This document shows positions 43,170 to 51,037 of a DNA stretch of 64,000 nt, one piece after another (the stretch's first letter is position 1; every line of letters begins with the position of its first letter). A program made the translations under genes and the position numbers. The stretch comes from Chitinophaga varians (GTDB lineage Bacteria; Bacteroidota; Bacteroidia; Chitinophagales; Chitinophagaceae): the NCBI RefSeq assembly GCF_012641275.1, contig NZ_JABAIA010000002.1:2108001-2172000 (forward strand), given 5' to 3'. Under the pieces are notes generated by a model. The model saw nothing but the letters and a program-made list of their open reading frames with translations. It searched no databases and was not told the origin of the DNA.

Positions 43170-43646
43170 TCATGCTTCGTTAAGTTCTTTTTTGGATTTG
43201 CCGTGTACAGTCTGCGAGCCGTATTTGGCGCGGATTTGTTCGAGGGGTGCGCCGTTGCCGCGCACTTTAAAGGCTTCATTTCTGTAGAACCATGCTACCT
43301 TTTTGGAAGCGAATATGAAGCGGGCATCTTTCAAGGTTTCCTTGACTGGTTTGGTATCACCGGTAACCCATATCCAGTTGCCGACCAGCTCAATAGTGAT
43401 GCCGGGCAGATGAATGATTTTTTCAATCACTGCGCGGTATTCTTCGGACAGTTTTAACTCTTGGTCTACCTGTTCATCGGTGAGGCCGGAACCCTTCGCA
43501 ATGAAGGCACAGGCAAAAGCATATTCTTTATTGATCTCCTGCATAGTGGCAGTATCTCCGCCCATGTCGGGATGATGTTCTTTTGCCAGCTCGCGGTAAA
43601 GTGTCTTAACTTCTTCTATGGTTTTGCAGCTATTGAAATATTTCAT
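43170..43646 (-). CDS. J-domain protein with basic C-terminus
   Basis: A 158-residue protein with an N-terminal J domain (VKTLYRELAKEHHPDMGGDT, HPD motif at the loop), followed by a beta-containing domain (GNWIWVTGDTKPV) and a lysine-rich end. It is a second J-domain gene of the element, with a layout different from the 41668 gene. Confidence 0.82.
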   Translation of the reverse strand: MKYFNSCKTIEEVKTLYRELAKEHHPDMGGDTATMQEINKEYAFACAFIAKGSGLTDEQVDQELKLSEEYRAVIEKIIHLPGITIELVGNWIWVTGDTKPVKETLKDARFIFASKKVAWFYRNEAFKVRGNGAPLEQIRAKYGSQTVHGKSKKELNEA

Positions 43647-43657
43647 GACTGATATTT

Positions 43658-43861
43658 TTAAAAGTTAAAAAGGGAATAGTTTGCAGCGGGTGCGGGTTTA
43701 CTGTTGCGGGTGCTGTGTTTAGCGCGCAGGTAGCCTACGGCTACATCGTCATTTTTAAAGATTACCCACGCAGACAGCAGGGCCGTAGAACGGTTGGTAC
43801 AGCGGCGGCGCTGTATTTCCCATGACATGCGCATCAGGCGGCTAAGTGTTGTTGTTTTCAT
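43658..43861 (-). CDS. Small basic element protein
   Basis: A 67-residue protein with sequence LSRLMRMSWEIQRRR and SAWVIFKNDDVAVGYLRAKH, of a type often seen near J-domain genes on such elements. Basic and partly helical. Function is unknown. Confidence 0.6.
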   Translation of the reverse strand: MKTTTLSRLMRMSWEIQRRRCTNRSTALLSAWVIFKNDDVAVGYLRAKHSTRNSKPAPAANYSLFNF

Positions 43862-43915
43862 CGATAAAAAGTTTATAGTGAGGAAGGAAGCCGGGGGCTT
43901 TCCCCGGCGGTGGTT

Positions 43916-44164
43916 CTACTGATTGGGATTTTTCAACAAGTCGTTTAACTTCTGTTTTACCGCTCTTGCTGTCTCGCCGTGCCATGAGTGTGCATTGGCG
44001 AGAAAGTAACAAACAATGCTGCGGGCGCTGTCTTCAAAAAAGTGATCGTTGATGCTGTCCAATGTTTCCAGTGCGGACAGGTAGGGTTTAGCGGTATAGT
44101 GTACGTTCTTCCAATCTGCGCGGATGATCTTCGCGATTTCTGATAAGTTGTTGGGAATTTGCAT
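43916..44164 (-). CDS. Hypothetical element protein
   Basis: An 82-residue protein beginning MQIPNNLSEIAKIIRADW, helical, with a well-conserved-looking core (YTAKPYLSALETLDSINDHF). A longer frame to 44497 exists but its extra part is unlike a protein. It belongs to the small-gene run. Confidence 0.6.
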   Translation of the reverse strand: MQIPNNLSEIAKIIRADWKNVHYTAKPYLSALETLDSINDHFFEDSARSIVCYFLANAHSWHGETARAVKQKLNDLLKNPNQ

Positions 44165-44814
44165 AACGAAAAAGTTTTGAGTTAAACATTGCGGCTTACT
44201 GTGTGCGCCGCTTTCTTCTTTTTCGCACGCAAAGCGTATTAGTGTTTTCAGGAAAGAAAAGAACTGCCTGCCAGAAAAAAATACTACCCGAGGCCCGTAA
44301 CAATAAAAGCCATCGAGGGTGGAGATTTTTTTCCAGGGCTGTTCTTTTTGCATCCTGAAAACAGTACATCTATTGGAGTATTGTTGTAATTGTGTAACTA
44401 TCGTGTGTACGTAGACGTTATTAACAAGTGGTATGTAATCGTGATTGGAAAAATGCTGTGAGTAATGGCGCTGGTGAAAGGAAAGCAGGACGTACAAGAG
44501 TGCGACGCAACGGATGCTATATTGATGTTCTTACGCCGACTACCCAAATACCCTAGCTATTACCGGTAGAATGATGTAAATAGAAATGTTTACAGGCTTT
44601 CGGCTGATTTCTCCTGTAATTCAATCTACTACTAGATAAATATGTAAATAAAGTAGACGAAGCCTATATGCTGAAATGGTTGGAGTTTAGTAAATTTATA
44701 TAGGGGCAGCTTAACCGGACAATACCCCGTATTCAATAACCATTTTAAATTAATACGGAAAGATGCCAGCAACTTAATAGTAGGTAACCCATTAATCATT
44801 TAAACCCACCCTAT
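44165..44814. other. Gene-free stretch before AraC gene
   Basis: About 650 bases without a credible gene. An alternative extension of the 82-residue gene covers part of it, and scattered T-rich words resemble promoters, but no -33/-7 pair was found. It marks the boundary between the small element genes and the cargo. Confidence 0.5.
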
Positions 44815-45819
44815 ATGTTTACCTTGTCCGAACGAACGAACGGAGTGGTTAGCTTTATGCCAAACAGTCCTTACGCTTTACCACAGTTCCACATTCCCGG
44901 AAGTCTAGCTTTCCAGTCCACTAACAGTTTTGGCGATTTTTTTTATCAGGAAGTACAGCAGGAACATTTCACTATCTGGCGAAGTACCTACCAGCCTTAC
45001 GAAGATGTATCGCTGCGTGTGCGGCGGGATCAGCGATGGCTGGGTTTTCGGCTAATGCTGAAGAAGCACATAGCGCATGTGTTCCTGGGCAAGCCTATTG
45101 GAATTATGCAGGGCCAGATGCACTTTGCCTATTTTCCTTTAACAGATGTTGAATTGCACCTAAAGGGGAACGAGGTATATGAGGTAGTGGATATGCAGGT
45201 ATCGCCAGCTTTGTTCAGCCAGCTAAAACAACGCGGGCGCACGTTTGAGAATTTTGCAGCACAGATAGGATCAGATCGGCCCGTGTGGATTGCGGATAGG
45301 CCGGCGTGGAGTAGTTATACAGTGTTAGAAGCAATGGAAGACCTGCTGAAAGATCCCACAAGAGAAGTTGTAGCGAAGCACATTTTACAAGAGGTCGTCA
45401 ATACACTTATCAAAAACAAAGAGCATGATAAGAAGATAGCTTTTGACCAGGTGGAGAACTTATATCTCGTCCGGGAGATGATCCGGAAAAGGTACCCGGA
45501 GGCTATGACGTTGAAACAATGGGCGAAAGATACACGCATGAACACCACGGATTTTAAGTACAAGTTTCGGCAGGTGTTCGGTATTACGCCGTATCGCTAC
45601 CTGATGTACGAACGTGTGAAAGCAGCGAAGCACATCATGCTGTCCAATCCACAATTACCGCTTAGTGAGGTGGCGAGACAATGCGGATTCCGTACATACA
45701 ATAATTTACGGCGTGCTTTCTTTCCGATGGAGAAAATAAAGCTGTCTGCATGGCGTGATAAAAATATCGGAATGGCTTTTCAATTATTAGTAGAGCTGAT
45801 GTTGTTCGATTGGATGTAA
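44815..45819 (+). CDS. AraC family transcriptional regulator (cargo)
   Basis: A 334-residue protein. The C-terminal AraC domain includes MTLKQWAKDTRMNTTDFKYKF and LSEVARQCGFRTYNNLRRAFF. The N-terminal 200 residues form a sensor domain of unknown ligand. It is transcribed toward the MauE-DUF6520 genes and probably controls them; similar regulators accompany this gene set on related elements. Confidence 0.85.
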   Translation: MFTLSERTNGVVSFMPNSPYALPQFHIPGSLAFQSTNSFGDFFYQEVQQEHFTIWRSTYQPYEDVSLRVRRDQRWLGFRLMLKKHIAHVFLGKPIGIMQGQMHFAYFPLTDVELHLKGNEVYEVVDMQVSPALFSQLKQRGRTFENFAAQIGSDRPVWIADRPAWSSYTVLEAMEDLLKDPTREVVAKHILQEVVNTLIKNKEHDKKIAFDQVENLYLVREMIRKRYPEAMTLKQWAKDTRMNTTDFKYKFRQVFGITPYRYLMYERVKAAKHIMLSNPQLPLSEVARQCGFRTYNNLRRAFFPMEKIKLSAWRDKNIGMAFQLLVELMLFDWM

Positions 45820-46052
45820 AAAATACAATGTGTCAAAAAAGCAGTTTTTTACATCAAAAAGGAAATTTCAATTTTCCGATATTGTTAGCAATGTGGCGGC
45901 TTCCTACCTTTAGTACAGATTTAGCAGACACAATAGAAATCCTGAAGACCGCAGTTTAGCCAAAGGACAGTAACTCTAACTTACCAACAACAGAATGGAG
46001 CGTATAGTAATAAGGATAACCCTTATAGGGAATTGTATTGCCTATCATAACT

Positions 46053-46532
46053 ATGAATTTCCATAAAACATATCGCTCATACATATCCGCAGATAGCCGT
46101 TGGCACATAGTGGCAGAGGTAGCGGCAGGTTTGCTCATATGCCTTTTCCTGTTTACTGGACTTGATAAATTGTATAATTATTATCAGTTCAAAGATGCGT
46201 TGGGTAAGTCTCCCCTGTTGGTAGACATAGCGAATGTGCTGGCATGGTCACTCCCTGTAACGGAAATCATGATAGCCGTGGCGCTGTTCATTCCCGTAAC
46301 ACGTAAGGTCGGTTTTAAGGCGACCATCATAGTAATGTTGGTATTTATCGTTTACCTGAGCTATATGATGGCCTTTGCGCCGAAGCTGCCGTGTATGTGT
46401 GCGGGCTTGCTGGAATCTTTGTCGTGGAAGTCGCACATTGTGTTCAATTTTTTGATGATCGTTCTGGCGATACTTGGAATAGTGGCCAGCGGTAAACGAT
46501 CCAGTATAGGTAGCCGAGCGCCTCCTGCATGA
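46053..46532 (+). CDS. MauE/DoxX family redox membrane protein
   Basis: A 159-residue membrane protein with four helices. The CMC motif (residues 114-116 of the product) and the IVMLVFIVYLSYMMAFAPKLP region match MauE/DoxX redox-associated proteins, which assist disulphide formation. ATG 46053 is chosen over an in-frame TTG at 46038. It is probably co-transcribed with the DUF6520-like gene. Confidence 0.82.
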   Translation: MNFHKTYRSYISADSRWHIVAEVAAGLLICLFLFTGLDKLYNYYQFKDALGKSPLLVDIANVLAWSLPVTEIMIAVALFIPVTRKVGFKATIIVMLVFIVYLSYMMAFAPKLPCMCAGLLESLSWKSHIVFNFLMIVLAILGIVASGKRSSIGSRAPPA

Positions 46533-46592
46533 AGGGGTAATTTGTCCGGTATTCATCGTAAACAATTTTGATAACAACAAAAATTTCATGTC

Positions 46593-46961
46593 ATGAAAAA
46601 GTATTTGTTCGGCATACTTGCCGCTGTGGTCGCATTTACTGGTTTTGCATTCAAGGAAGCCAAAAGCTCAAAGCGTGCTGATATGTACGTGTTCGAGTTC
46701 CGGAGCAGCCAGCCTTACACTCAAGCCAATGTGCAGAACCCCTCAAACGCTTATTGGGAGTACAAAGGCAAAAACCTGAGCGGCTGCGCTAATATCAATC
46801 AGAAGGCCTGCCGCGTGCTGGTGAGTGCCGATTATGTGGATGACCCCAACAGTCCTACAGAGCTGGCCGGAGTTTCCATCTCCGCTACCCAAAGTGGGAC
46901 TACAGCTCACGTGACCGGAATATCCGGCAGCGGAAATCTGTATTCTAATCAAGCGGACTGA
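46593..46961 (+). CDS. DUF6520-like secreted protein
   Basis: A 122-residue protein with signal peptide (FGILAAVVAFTGFAF) and a mature part containing two cysteines nine positions apart (Cys65 and Cys73), which could pair. The end is Ser/Gly-rich. The shape fits DUF6520, a family seen with MauE genes in Bacteroidota. It is closed by a strong terminator. Confidence 0.72.
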   Translation: MKKYLFGILAAVVAFTGFAFKEAKSSKRADMYVFEFRSSQPYTQANVQNPSNAYWEYKGKNLSGCANINQKACRVLVSADYVDDPNSPTELAGVSISATQSGTTAHVTGISGSGNLYSNQAD

Positions 46962-46980
46962 TCTGTAGTTACGCAGGATA

Positions 46981-47017
46981 AAAAAGGCTATCCCTTTATG
47001 TTAGGGATAGCCTTTTT
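46981..47017 (+). terminator. Rho-independent terminator
   Basis: Two 15-bp arms (46981-46995 with core GGCTATCCCT and 47003-47017) form a perfect stem with loop TTATGTT and end in TTTTT. It ends the MauE/DUF6520 pair. Confidence 0.85.
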
Positions 47018-47107
47018 ATCTTGTGTGGAGAAATTCGTAGAACCTTTGTAGGGTGCGGATTTGGCGCGGATAAAATCATTAAATTTGAACAAAATAATTT
47101 GATAAAT

Positions 47108-47623
47108 ATGCGAACAACTTTCTATGTACTGATTGCATTGCTGCTGGTGTCTTGCGGGTCTAAAGAATTGACAAGAGAGAAAGCCGCTGAGATCATCACA
47201 AAGAAATATCCGAAAACAATAGATTGGGAGGTTTTCACCGCAGACCCTAGACATGCTGCCCGTGCCCTGGAGACGAAGCTGGTGGATGAAGGGTATATCA
47301 AAGTAGCAACGACGCAATCGCTTGGCGATGCGGGGCAGCCCCTTATCACGTTCACCGGTCAAGGGTCGCAGTATTTGCTACCTGTAACAGAAAAGGACAA
47401 GACATACAGCATCCAGCGGGTAAAGGTGGGAGAACTGCATTTTAAAGAGATCGAGAGTATTCAGCCAGAGGGCGACGGGAAGGCCATCGTGGTATATACT
47501 GTGGAGCATCTACACAATACGCCGTTTGCGGCCCTCTCTCACTATAAGCTGGAAGGTGTTGAAAAGAAGAAGGCCCGATTTTCCCTGACTGACGATGGAT
47601 GGAAAGCGGAGGAAAGAGAATAA
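47108..47623 (+). CDS. Lipoprotein, cargo region
   Basis: A 171-residue lipoprotein. The signal is TTFYVLIALLLVSCGS with lipobox cysteine at about residue 16. The remaining sequence is mixed alpha/beta and ends with KARFSLTDDGWKAEERE. No family was recognised. It is followed by a terminator at 47631-47656. Confidence 0.72.
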   Translation: MRTTFYVLIALLLVSCGSKELTREKAAEIITKKYPKTIDWEVFTADPRHAARALETKLVDEGYIKVATTQSLGDAGQPLITFTGQGSQYLLPVTEKDKTYSIQRVKVGELHFKEIESIQPEGDGKAIVVYTVEHLHNTPFAALSHYKLEGVEKKKARFSLTDDGWKAEERE

Positions 47624-47630
47624 CGACATT

Positions 47631-47656
47631 AAAGGCTGCCATCTGGTAGCCTTTTT
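47631..47656 (+). terminator. Rho-independent terminator
   Basis: AAAGGCTGCC, loop ATCT, GGTAGCCTTTTT forms a stem with one G-T wobble and a T5 tail. It ends the lipoprotein gene. Confidence 0.75.
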
Positions 47657-47718
47657 GCTGTAGGGCATACTCCCATAGCGGTTGTACCTTTCCGGTATAG
47701 TGAAAGGCGGGTTTTATT

Positions 47719-48555
47719 ATGGAAAAAGAGTATATTTATAGAAATCGAAACAGAGAGATGAGTGACGAAATAAGAAAATCGATAGAACCCGCTGAATTGT
47801 TGAAAGGGGTTGCAGCGTTAGAAAAACATTTTGCTGGATTTGCAGAAATGCAGGAACGTATTTCCCATGCTGCAACTGAGTTTCAGAAAATGATGCAGAG
47901 TTCGTTCATGAAGGCAGCAGAAGCGCATGATGAAATGGTTCAGACGATCCGCCGGGCGCTGGATGTAGACTTTTCGTATATGGCACCGGTGCTGCAAGAG
48001 CTTTCCCAATATGGCTGGTATCTGAATTTGGGAATGAACGTGGCAGATGTTGCGGGGGCGAAGCGAGTTTTGGCATCTGGTGATGAAAACCAACTGAACG
48101 TTTATATGGCTGAAGTGCTACAACGGGAATTGACAGGCGATGTAGCGCGTTTATGTCATAGACACCCGAATAGATCTGAAGCCATTGAACAGGCATTCAA
48201 GGCGCATAATGCGGGCTTTTACTACGCTTCCATGCCGGTAGTATTTGCGCAGGTTGATGGCCTGTCGTGTGAATTGACCGGGTATAAGTTCTTCGACAAC
48301 GATAAGACAAGGAATTTCGAGCCACAGATTGCAAAATGGGTGAATGCACACGCAAGTGTCAGTAGTTTAGAGGTAGCATACCTTTCGGTGCTACTCGATA
48401 AAGGTGCATTTCAAAAGCACCGGAGCAATCCTAACCTGATTTCATTTACCAGACACAGTATACTACATGGTGAAACGACTGACTACGGGACAGAAATAAA
48501 TTCGCTAAAGGCGTTTTCCCTGCTGGTGTTTGTTAGTGATATGTGTACACGATAA
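47719..48555 (+). CDS. HEPN-like protein
   Basis: A 278-residue protein. The C-terminus carries RHSILH (Arg245 to His250), an Rx4H motif of HEPN nucleases, next to GETTDYGTEINSLKAFSLL, which is typical of the context of such motifs. The first 190 residues have coiled-coil and helical character. It could be a toxin-type or defence RNase. It starts a three-gene set that ends with a terminator. Confidence 0.6.
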   Translation: MEKEYIYRNRNREMSDEIRKSIEPAELLKGVAALEKHFAGFAEMQERISHAATEFQKMMQSSFMKAAEAHDEMVQTIRRALDVDFSYMAPVLQELSQYGWYLNLGMNVADVAGAKRVLASGDENQLNVYMAEVLQRELTGDVARLCHRHPNRSEAIEQAFKAHNAGFYYASMPVVFAQVDGLSCELTGYKFFDNDKTRNFEPQIAKWVNAHASVSSLEVAYLSVLLDKGAFQKHRSNPNLISFTRHSILHGETTDYGTEINSLKAFSLLVFVSDMCTR

Positions 48556-48578
48556 TATTGTAAAAAAAGTATCTTAAT

Positions 48579-49331
48579 ATGCAAGAAACAATTATTCCAG
48601 ATGATGACGGGAAAGGATTCGTTTTAGGGTTTGAGGGTGGCGATGTAGAGTTTATAAACCCGGTGGATTATTATTCTGGTTGGCAAAAGAAGAAGACAAT
48701 TGCCTTGTATAAAGCATTGCTGTTTCATAAGAATCCCTTACTGGCCAAGGATATATCGGAAGCCTTTTACGAGAAACATGCGGAAGAAAACTGGAAAGAA
48801 ATTCATGAGAAGATTTTGAAAACGGATATACCACCTACGTTGCTACAGGTTTTGGGATCAAAATCTAAGAAAGAGCAGGAGCAATTGATGAAGAAAACGG
48901 AATTTGACGCTTTCCAGCTTTGCGCGTTCCTTTTTGCTGCGCATGACCAACATGGTTATACTTTCAGCAATTATGTCACAGAACAACTACCGAAAAATGT
49001 TGATCAGGATGAACTCCCATTGTTTATTCATGTTAAAGAAGATGGGACTGTTGAAAAAGCAGGGGAAACGACGATGAGTGAAGGACAATTAAGGGCAGTC
49101 GTGAATTTTAGGCGGGTGGTAGTAGCGAAGTTCCTGGACAAAGGGAATGAGTGGCATTGTTTTTTCGTAGTATATAGAAGTTTGAGGGGAGAAGAAAGCT
49201 GGCGAGGGGGCCAACCTCATTTCCACTATATATCCGATAAATGGGGGCAGTCCCGAGATGAGGTAGTGGCGATGTTCAAGGGTGACAGATACCCGACTAC
49301 ATCAGTCCATATCCCGTACAATGAAAAATAA
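48579..49331 (+). CDS. Hypothetical protein, HEPN gene set
   Basis: A 250-residue protein with PHFHYISDKWGQSRDEVVAMF and YRSLRGEESWRGG near the C-terminus, of unknown family. It follows the HEPN-like gene by 23 bases and may be functionally linked to it, for example as partner or immunity protein. Confidence 0.55.
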   Translation: MQETIIPDDDGKGFVLGFEGGDVEFINPVDYYSGWQKKKTIALYKALLFHKNPLLAKDISEAFYEKHAEENWKEIHEKILKTDIPPTLLQVLGSKSKKEQEQLMKKTEFDAFQLCAFLFAAHDQHGYTFSNYVTEQLPKNVDQDELPLFIHVKEDGTVEKAGETTMSEGQLRAVVNFRRVVVAKFLDKGNEWHCFFVVYRSLRGEESWRGGQPHFHYISDKWGQSRDEVVAMFKGDRYPTTSVHIPYNEK

Positions 49332-49352
49332 CAGTTGTAGAAATTATTGTGT

Positions 49353-49598
49353 ATGGATGGGATAAAATTCATTGATAGAAAAGGGCGCAATGTTGAGGTG
49401 TCAAAACCTTACGGCGCGGGTGGCACTTCCTACCATGTAAATGTAAATAGATTTCACTATGGACAGATCGTGAGGGTTAACGGAGGGCAGTGGATCGCAT
49501 ATCCGAACAGCAATGACCTGCCAAAAGCATATTGGGATGCACTGGTGAAGTGGGTTGAAGACAATGAACGTAAAGAAGAAAAAGAGGGCGGCCATTGA
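49353..49598 (+). CDS. Small hypothetical protein, HEPN gene set
   Basis: An 81-residue protein with a Gly-rich strand region (YGAGGTSYHVNVNRFHYGQ) and a charged tail. It follows the 250-residue gene and is closed by a hairpin at 49585-49606 that overlaps its stop. No family was recognised. Confidence 0.55.
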   Translation: MDGIKFIDRKGRNVEVSKPYGAGGTSYHVNVNRFHYGQIVRVNGGQWIAYPNSNDLPKAYWDALVKWVEDNERKEEKEGGH

Positions 49599-49606
49599 GC
49601 CGCCCT
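49585..49606 (+). terminator. Terminator overlapping gene end
   Basis: AGGGCGGC and GCCGCCCT (8-bp stem) around CATTGA overlap the TGA of the 81-residue gene and are followed by TGTT. It ends the cargo set. Confidence 0.6.
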
Positions 49607-49657
49607 TGTTGTAGGTCTATGTCAGTTAAAGAATGTTCCCTGTTCTAACGGATTGTC

Positions 49658-51022
49658 TTACGGGTTCTGTGGAACATTGCTGCTCACAATATCTTTTGGC
49701 AGTGGCAATGCGAAATATTTGTCGTTGGGTTGGAGCTTATAGAGCTTACCTGCTACACTACGCTGTAGGGTGATATTGCGGCCCTCTTTATTCAGGCGCT
49801 TTATGTCCATCCACCGAAGTCCCCGCATGTAAAGCTCTTTACGACGTTCATCGAGAATCAGGTCTATGGCTTCTATGGCGCTGGCTGGTTCGACCACAGG
49901 AGGGGCGCAGGTTTTATCCCACCGGGAGATCAACAAGGCCCGTAGATCAGATTTTGCCTGTTCCAGCTTACCTGTTCTGGCGGCACCTTCGGCCCGGATC
50001 AGAAACAGTTCGTCGGTGGCGATGCCCGTAAAATACTGCCACTCGTTACCAGTATAACTACCTTTAAAGTGGTAGGCGTTGTCCACAGGAGTATACAGCG
50101 CAATAAGCCGGAGATCCTGCGGGCTGTATTGCTTTATTATGTTTGAATCCACGGCAACGGTGGAAGGATTTATTATGTAATTGGTTGTTGCCATTTCTGT
50201 ATAGAAAAGTATCTCCTTATTGAACATGCGGAACGGCACTTGTTCGGTAATGCTGCCGTTTATGTCTGCGTCACCGTTGAAATTCATAAGGTCATTTTTT
50301 ATCCGTAACGCCGCATCTGCATATTGATACGCGCTATCATACATGCGCATGGAAAGAAAAGTCCGTGCGAGTAGGCCGTATGCTGCCGCTTTCGAGGGCC
50401 GCATGGGAAGGGCAGGTAAATCGGGCAGCAAGGCGGCTGCTTCCTTTGCGTCGTGTAACACCCGGTCATATGACTGCTGTACGGTGGCCCGCTGGCTTGG
50501 TTCGTTAAAATCCGAGGTATTACGCAACACGATACCCCAATCTTTCGCAGCCGTAGCGGGATCGTATGCAGGCGCATATGTCCATAGTAACTGTTGGTAA
50601 TAGTAACTTCTAAAAAATAGCGATGCTCCTTTAATTTGATTCCATGTTGACAAGTTACTGGAGGCAGGAATTTCCTGTAGCTGCTCCAGACAAAGGTTCG
50701 CGATGAAAATTGGCTCGTAGGCTATTGACCAGTCATTTTGAAATAAATAGTCTTTGACCTGCCATGTGTAAATCCGCTGTAGTTCTACTTCGATGTTATC
50801 GAACTGGTTGCCCGGCAAAAAATAATCATCAGCCGATGCTTCTGAAAAATTCGGTGTCCGTTGCAGATTCATGCGGTTGGTGTTGTCCAGCAGCGCCTGA
50901 AGATCAGACAGGGTTTTGGGAACAACCATCGTATCGTCAGGTTGCACCTCTAAGTATTTGTTGCAGCCTCCGAGAAGGCCGCCCAATAAGCCAATGAGTA
51001 GTATAAATGCGGTGTTTTTCAT
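49658..51022 (-). CDS. SusD/RagB outer-membrane lipoprotein
   Basis: A 454-residue SusD-family lipoprotein. The signal LLGGLLGGCNKYLEVQPDD gives acylation at the cysteine, and the tetratricopeptide-like repeats and late RPSK/RMYDSAYQYADAALR region fit the family. It binds the substrate imported by the SusC partner. It is the last gene of the TlpA-SusC-SusD operon. Confidence 0.9.
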   Translation of the reverse strand: MKNTAFILLIGLLGGLLGGCNKYLEVQPDDTMVVPKTLSDLQALLDNTNRMNLQRTPNFSEASADDYFLPGNQFDNIEVELQRIYTWQVKDYLFQNDWSIAYEPIFIANLCLEQLQEIPASSNLSTWNQIKGASLFFRSYYYQQLLWTYAPAYDPATAAKDWGIVLRNTSDFNEPSQRATVQQSYDRVLHDAKEAAALLPDLPALPMRPSKAAAYGLLARTFLSMRMYDSAYQYADAALRIKNDLMNFNGDADINGSITEQVPFRMFNKEILFYTEMATTNYIINPSTVAVDSNIIKQYSPQDLRLIALYTPVDNAYHFKGSYTGNEWQYFTGIATDELFLIRAEGAARTGKLEQAKSDLRALLISRWDKTCAPPVVEPASAIEAIDLILDERRKELYMRGLRWMDIKRLNKEGRNITLQRSVAGKLYKLQPNDKYFALPLPKDIVSSNVPQNP

Positions 51023-51037
51023 AATTCGATTGTGTGT

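Noticed and set aside
44165..44497. Longer start of the 82-residue gene
   Set aside because: The extra 111 codons do not look like protein and would cover the gene-free stretch.
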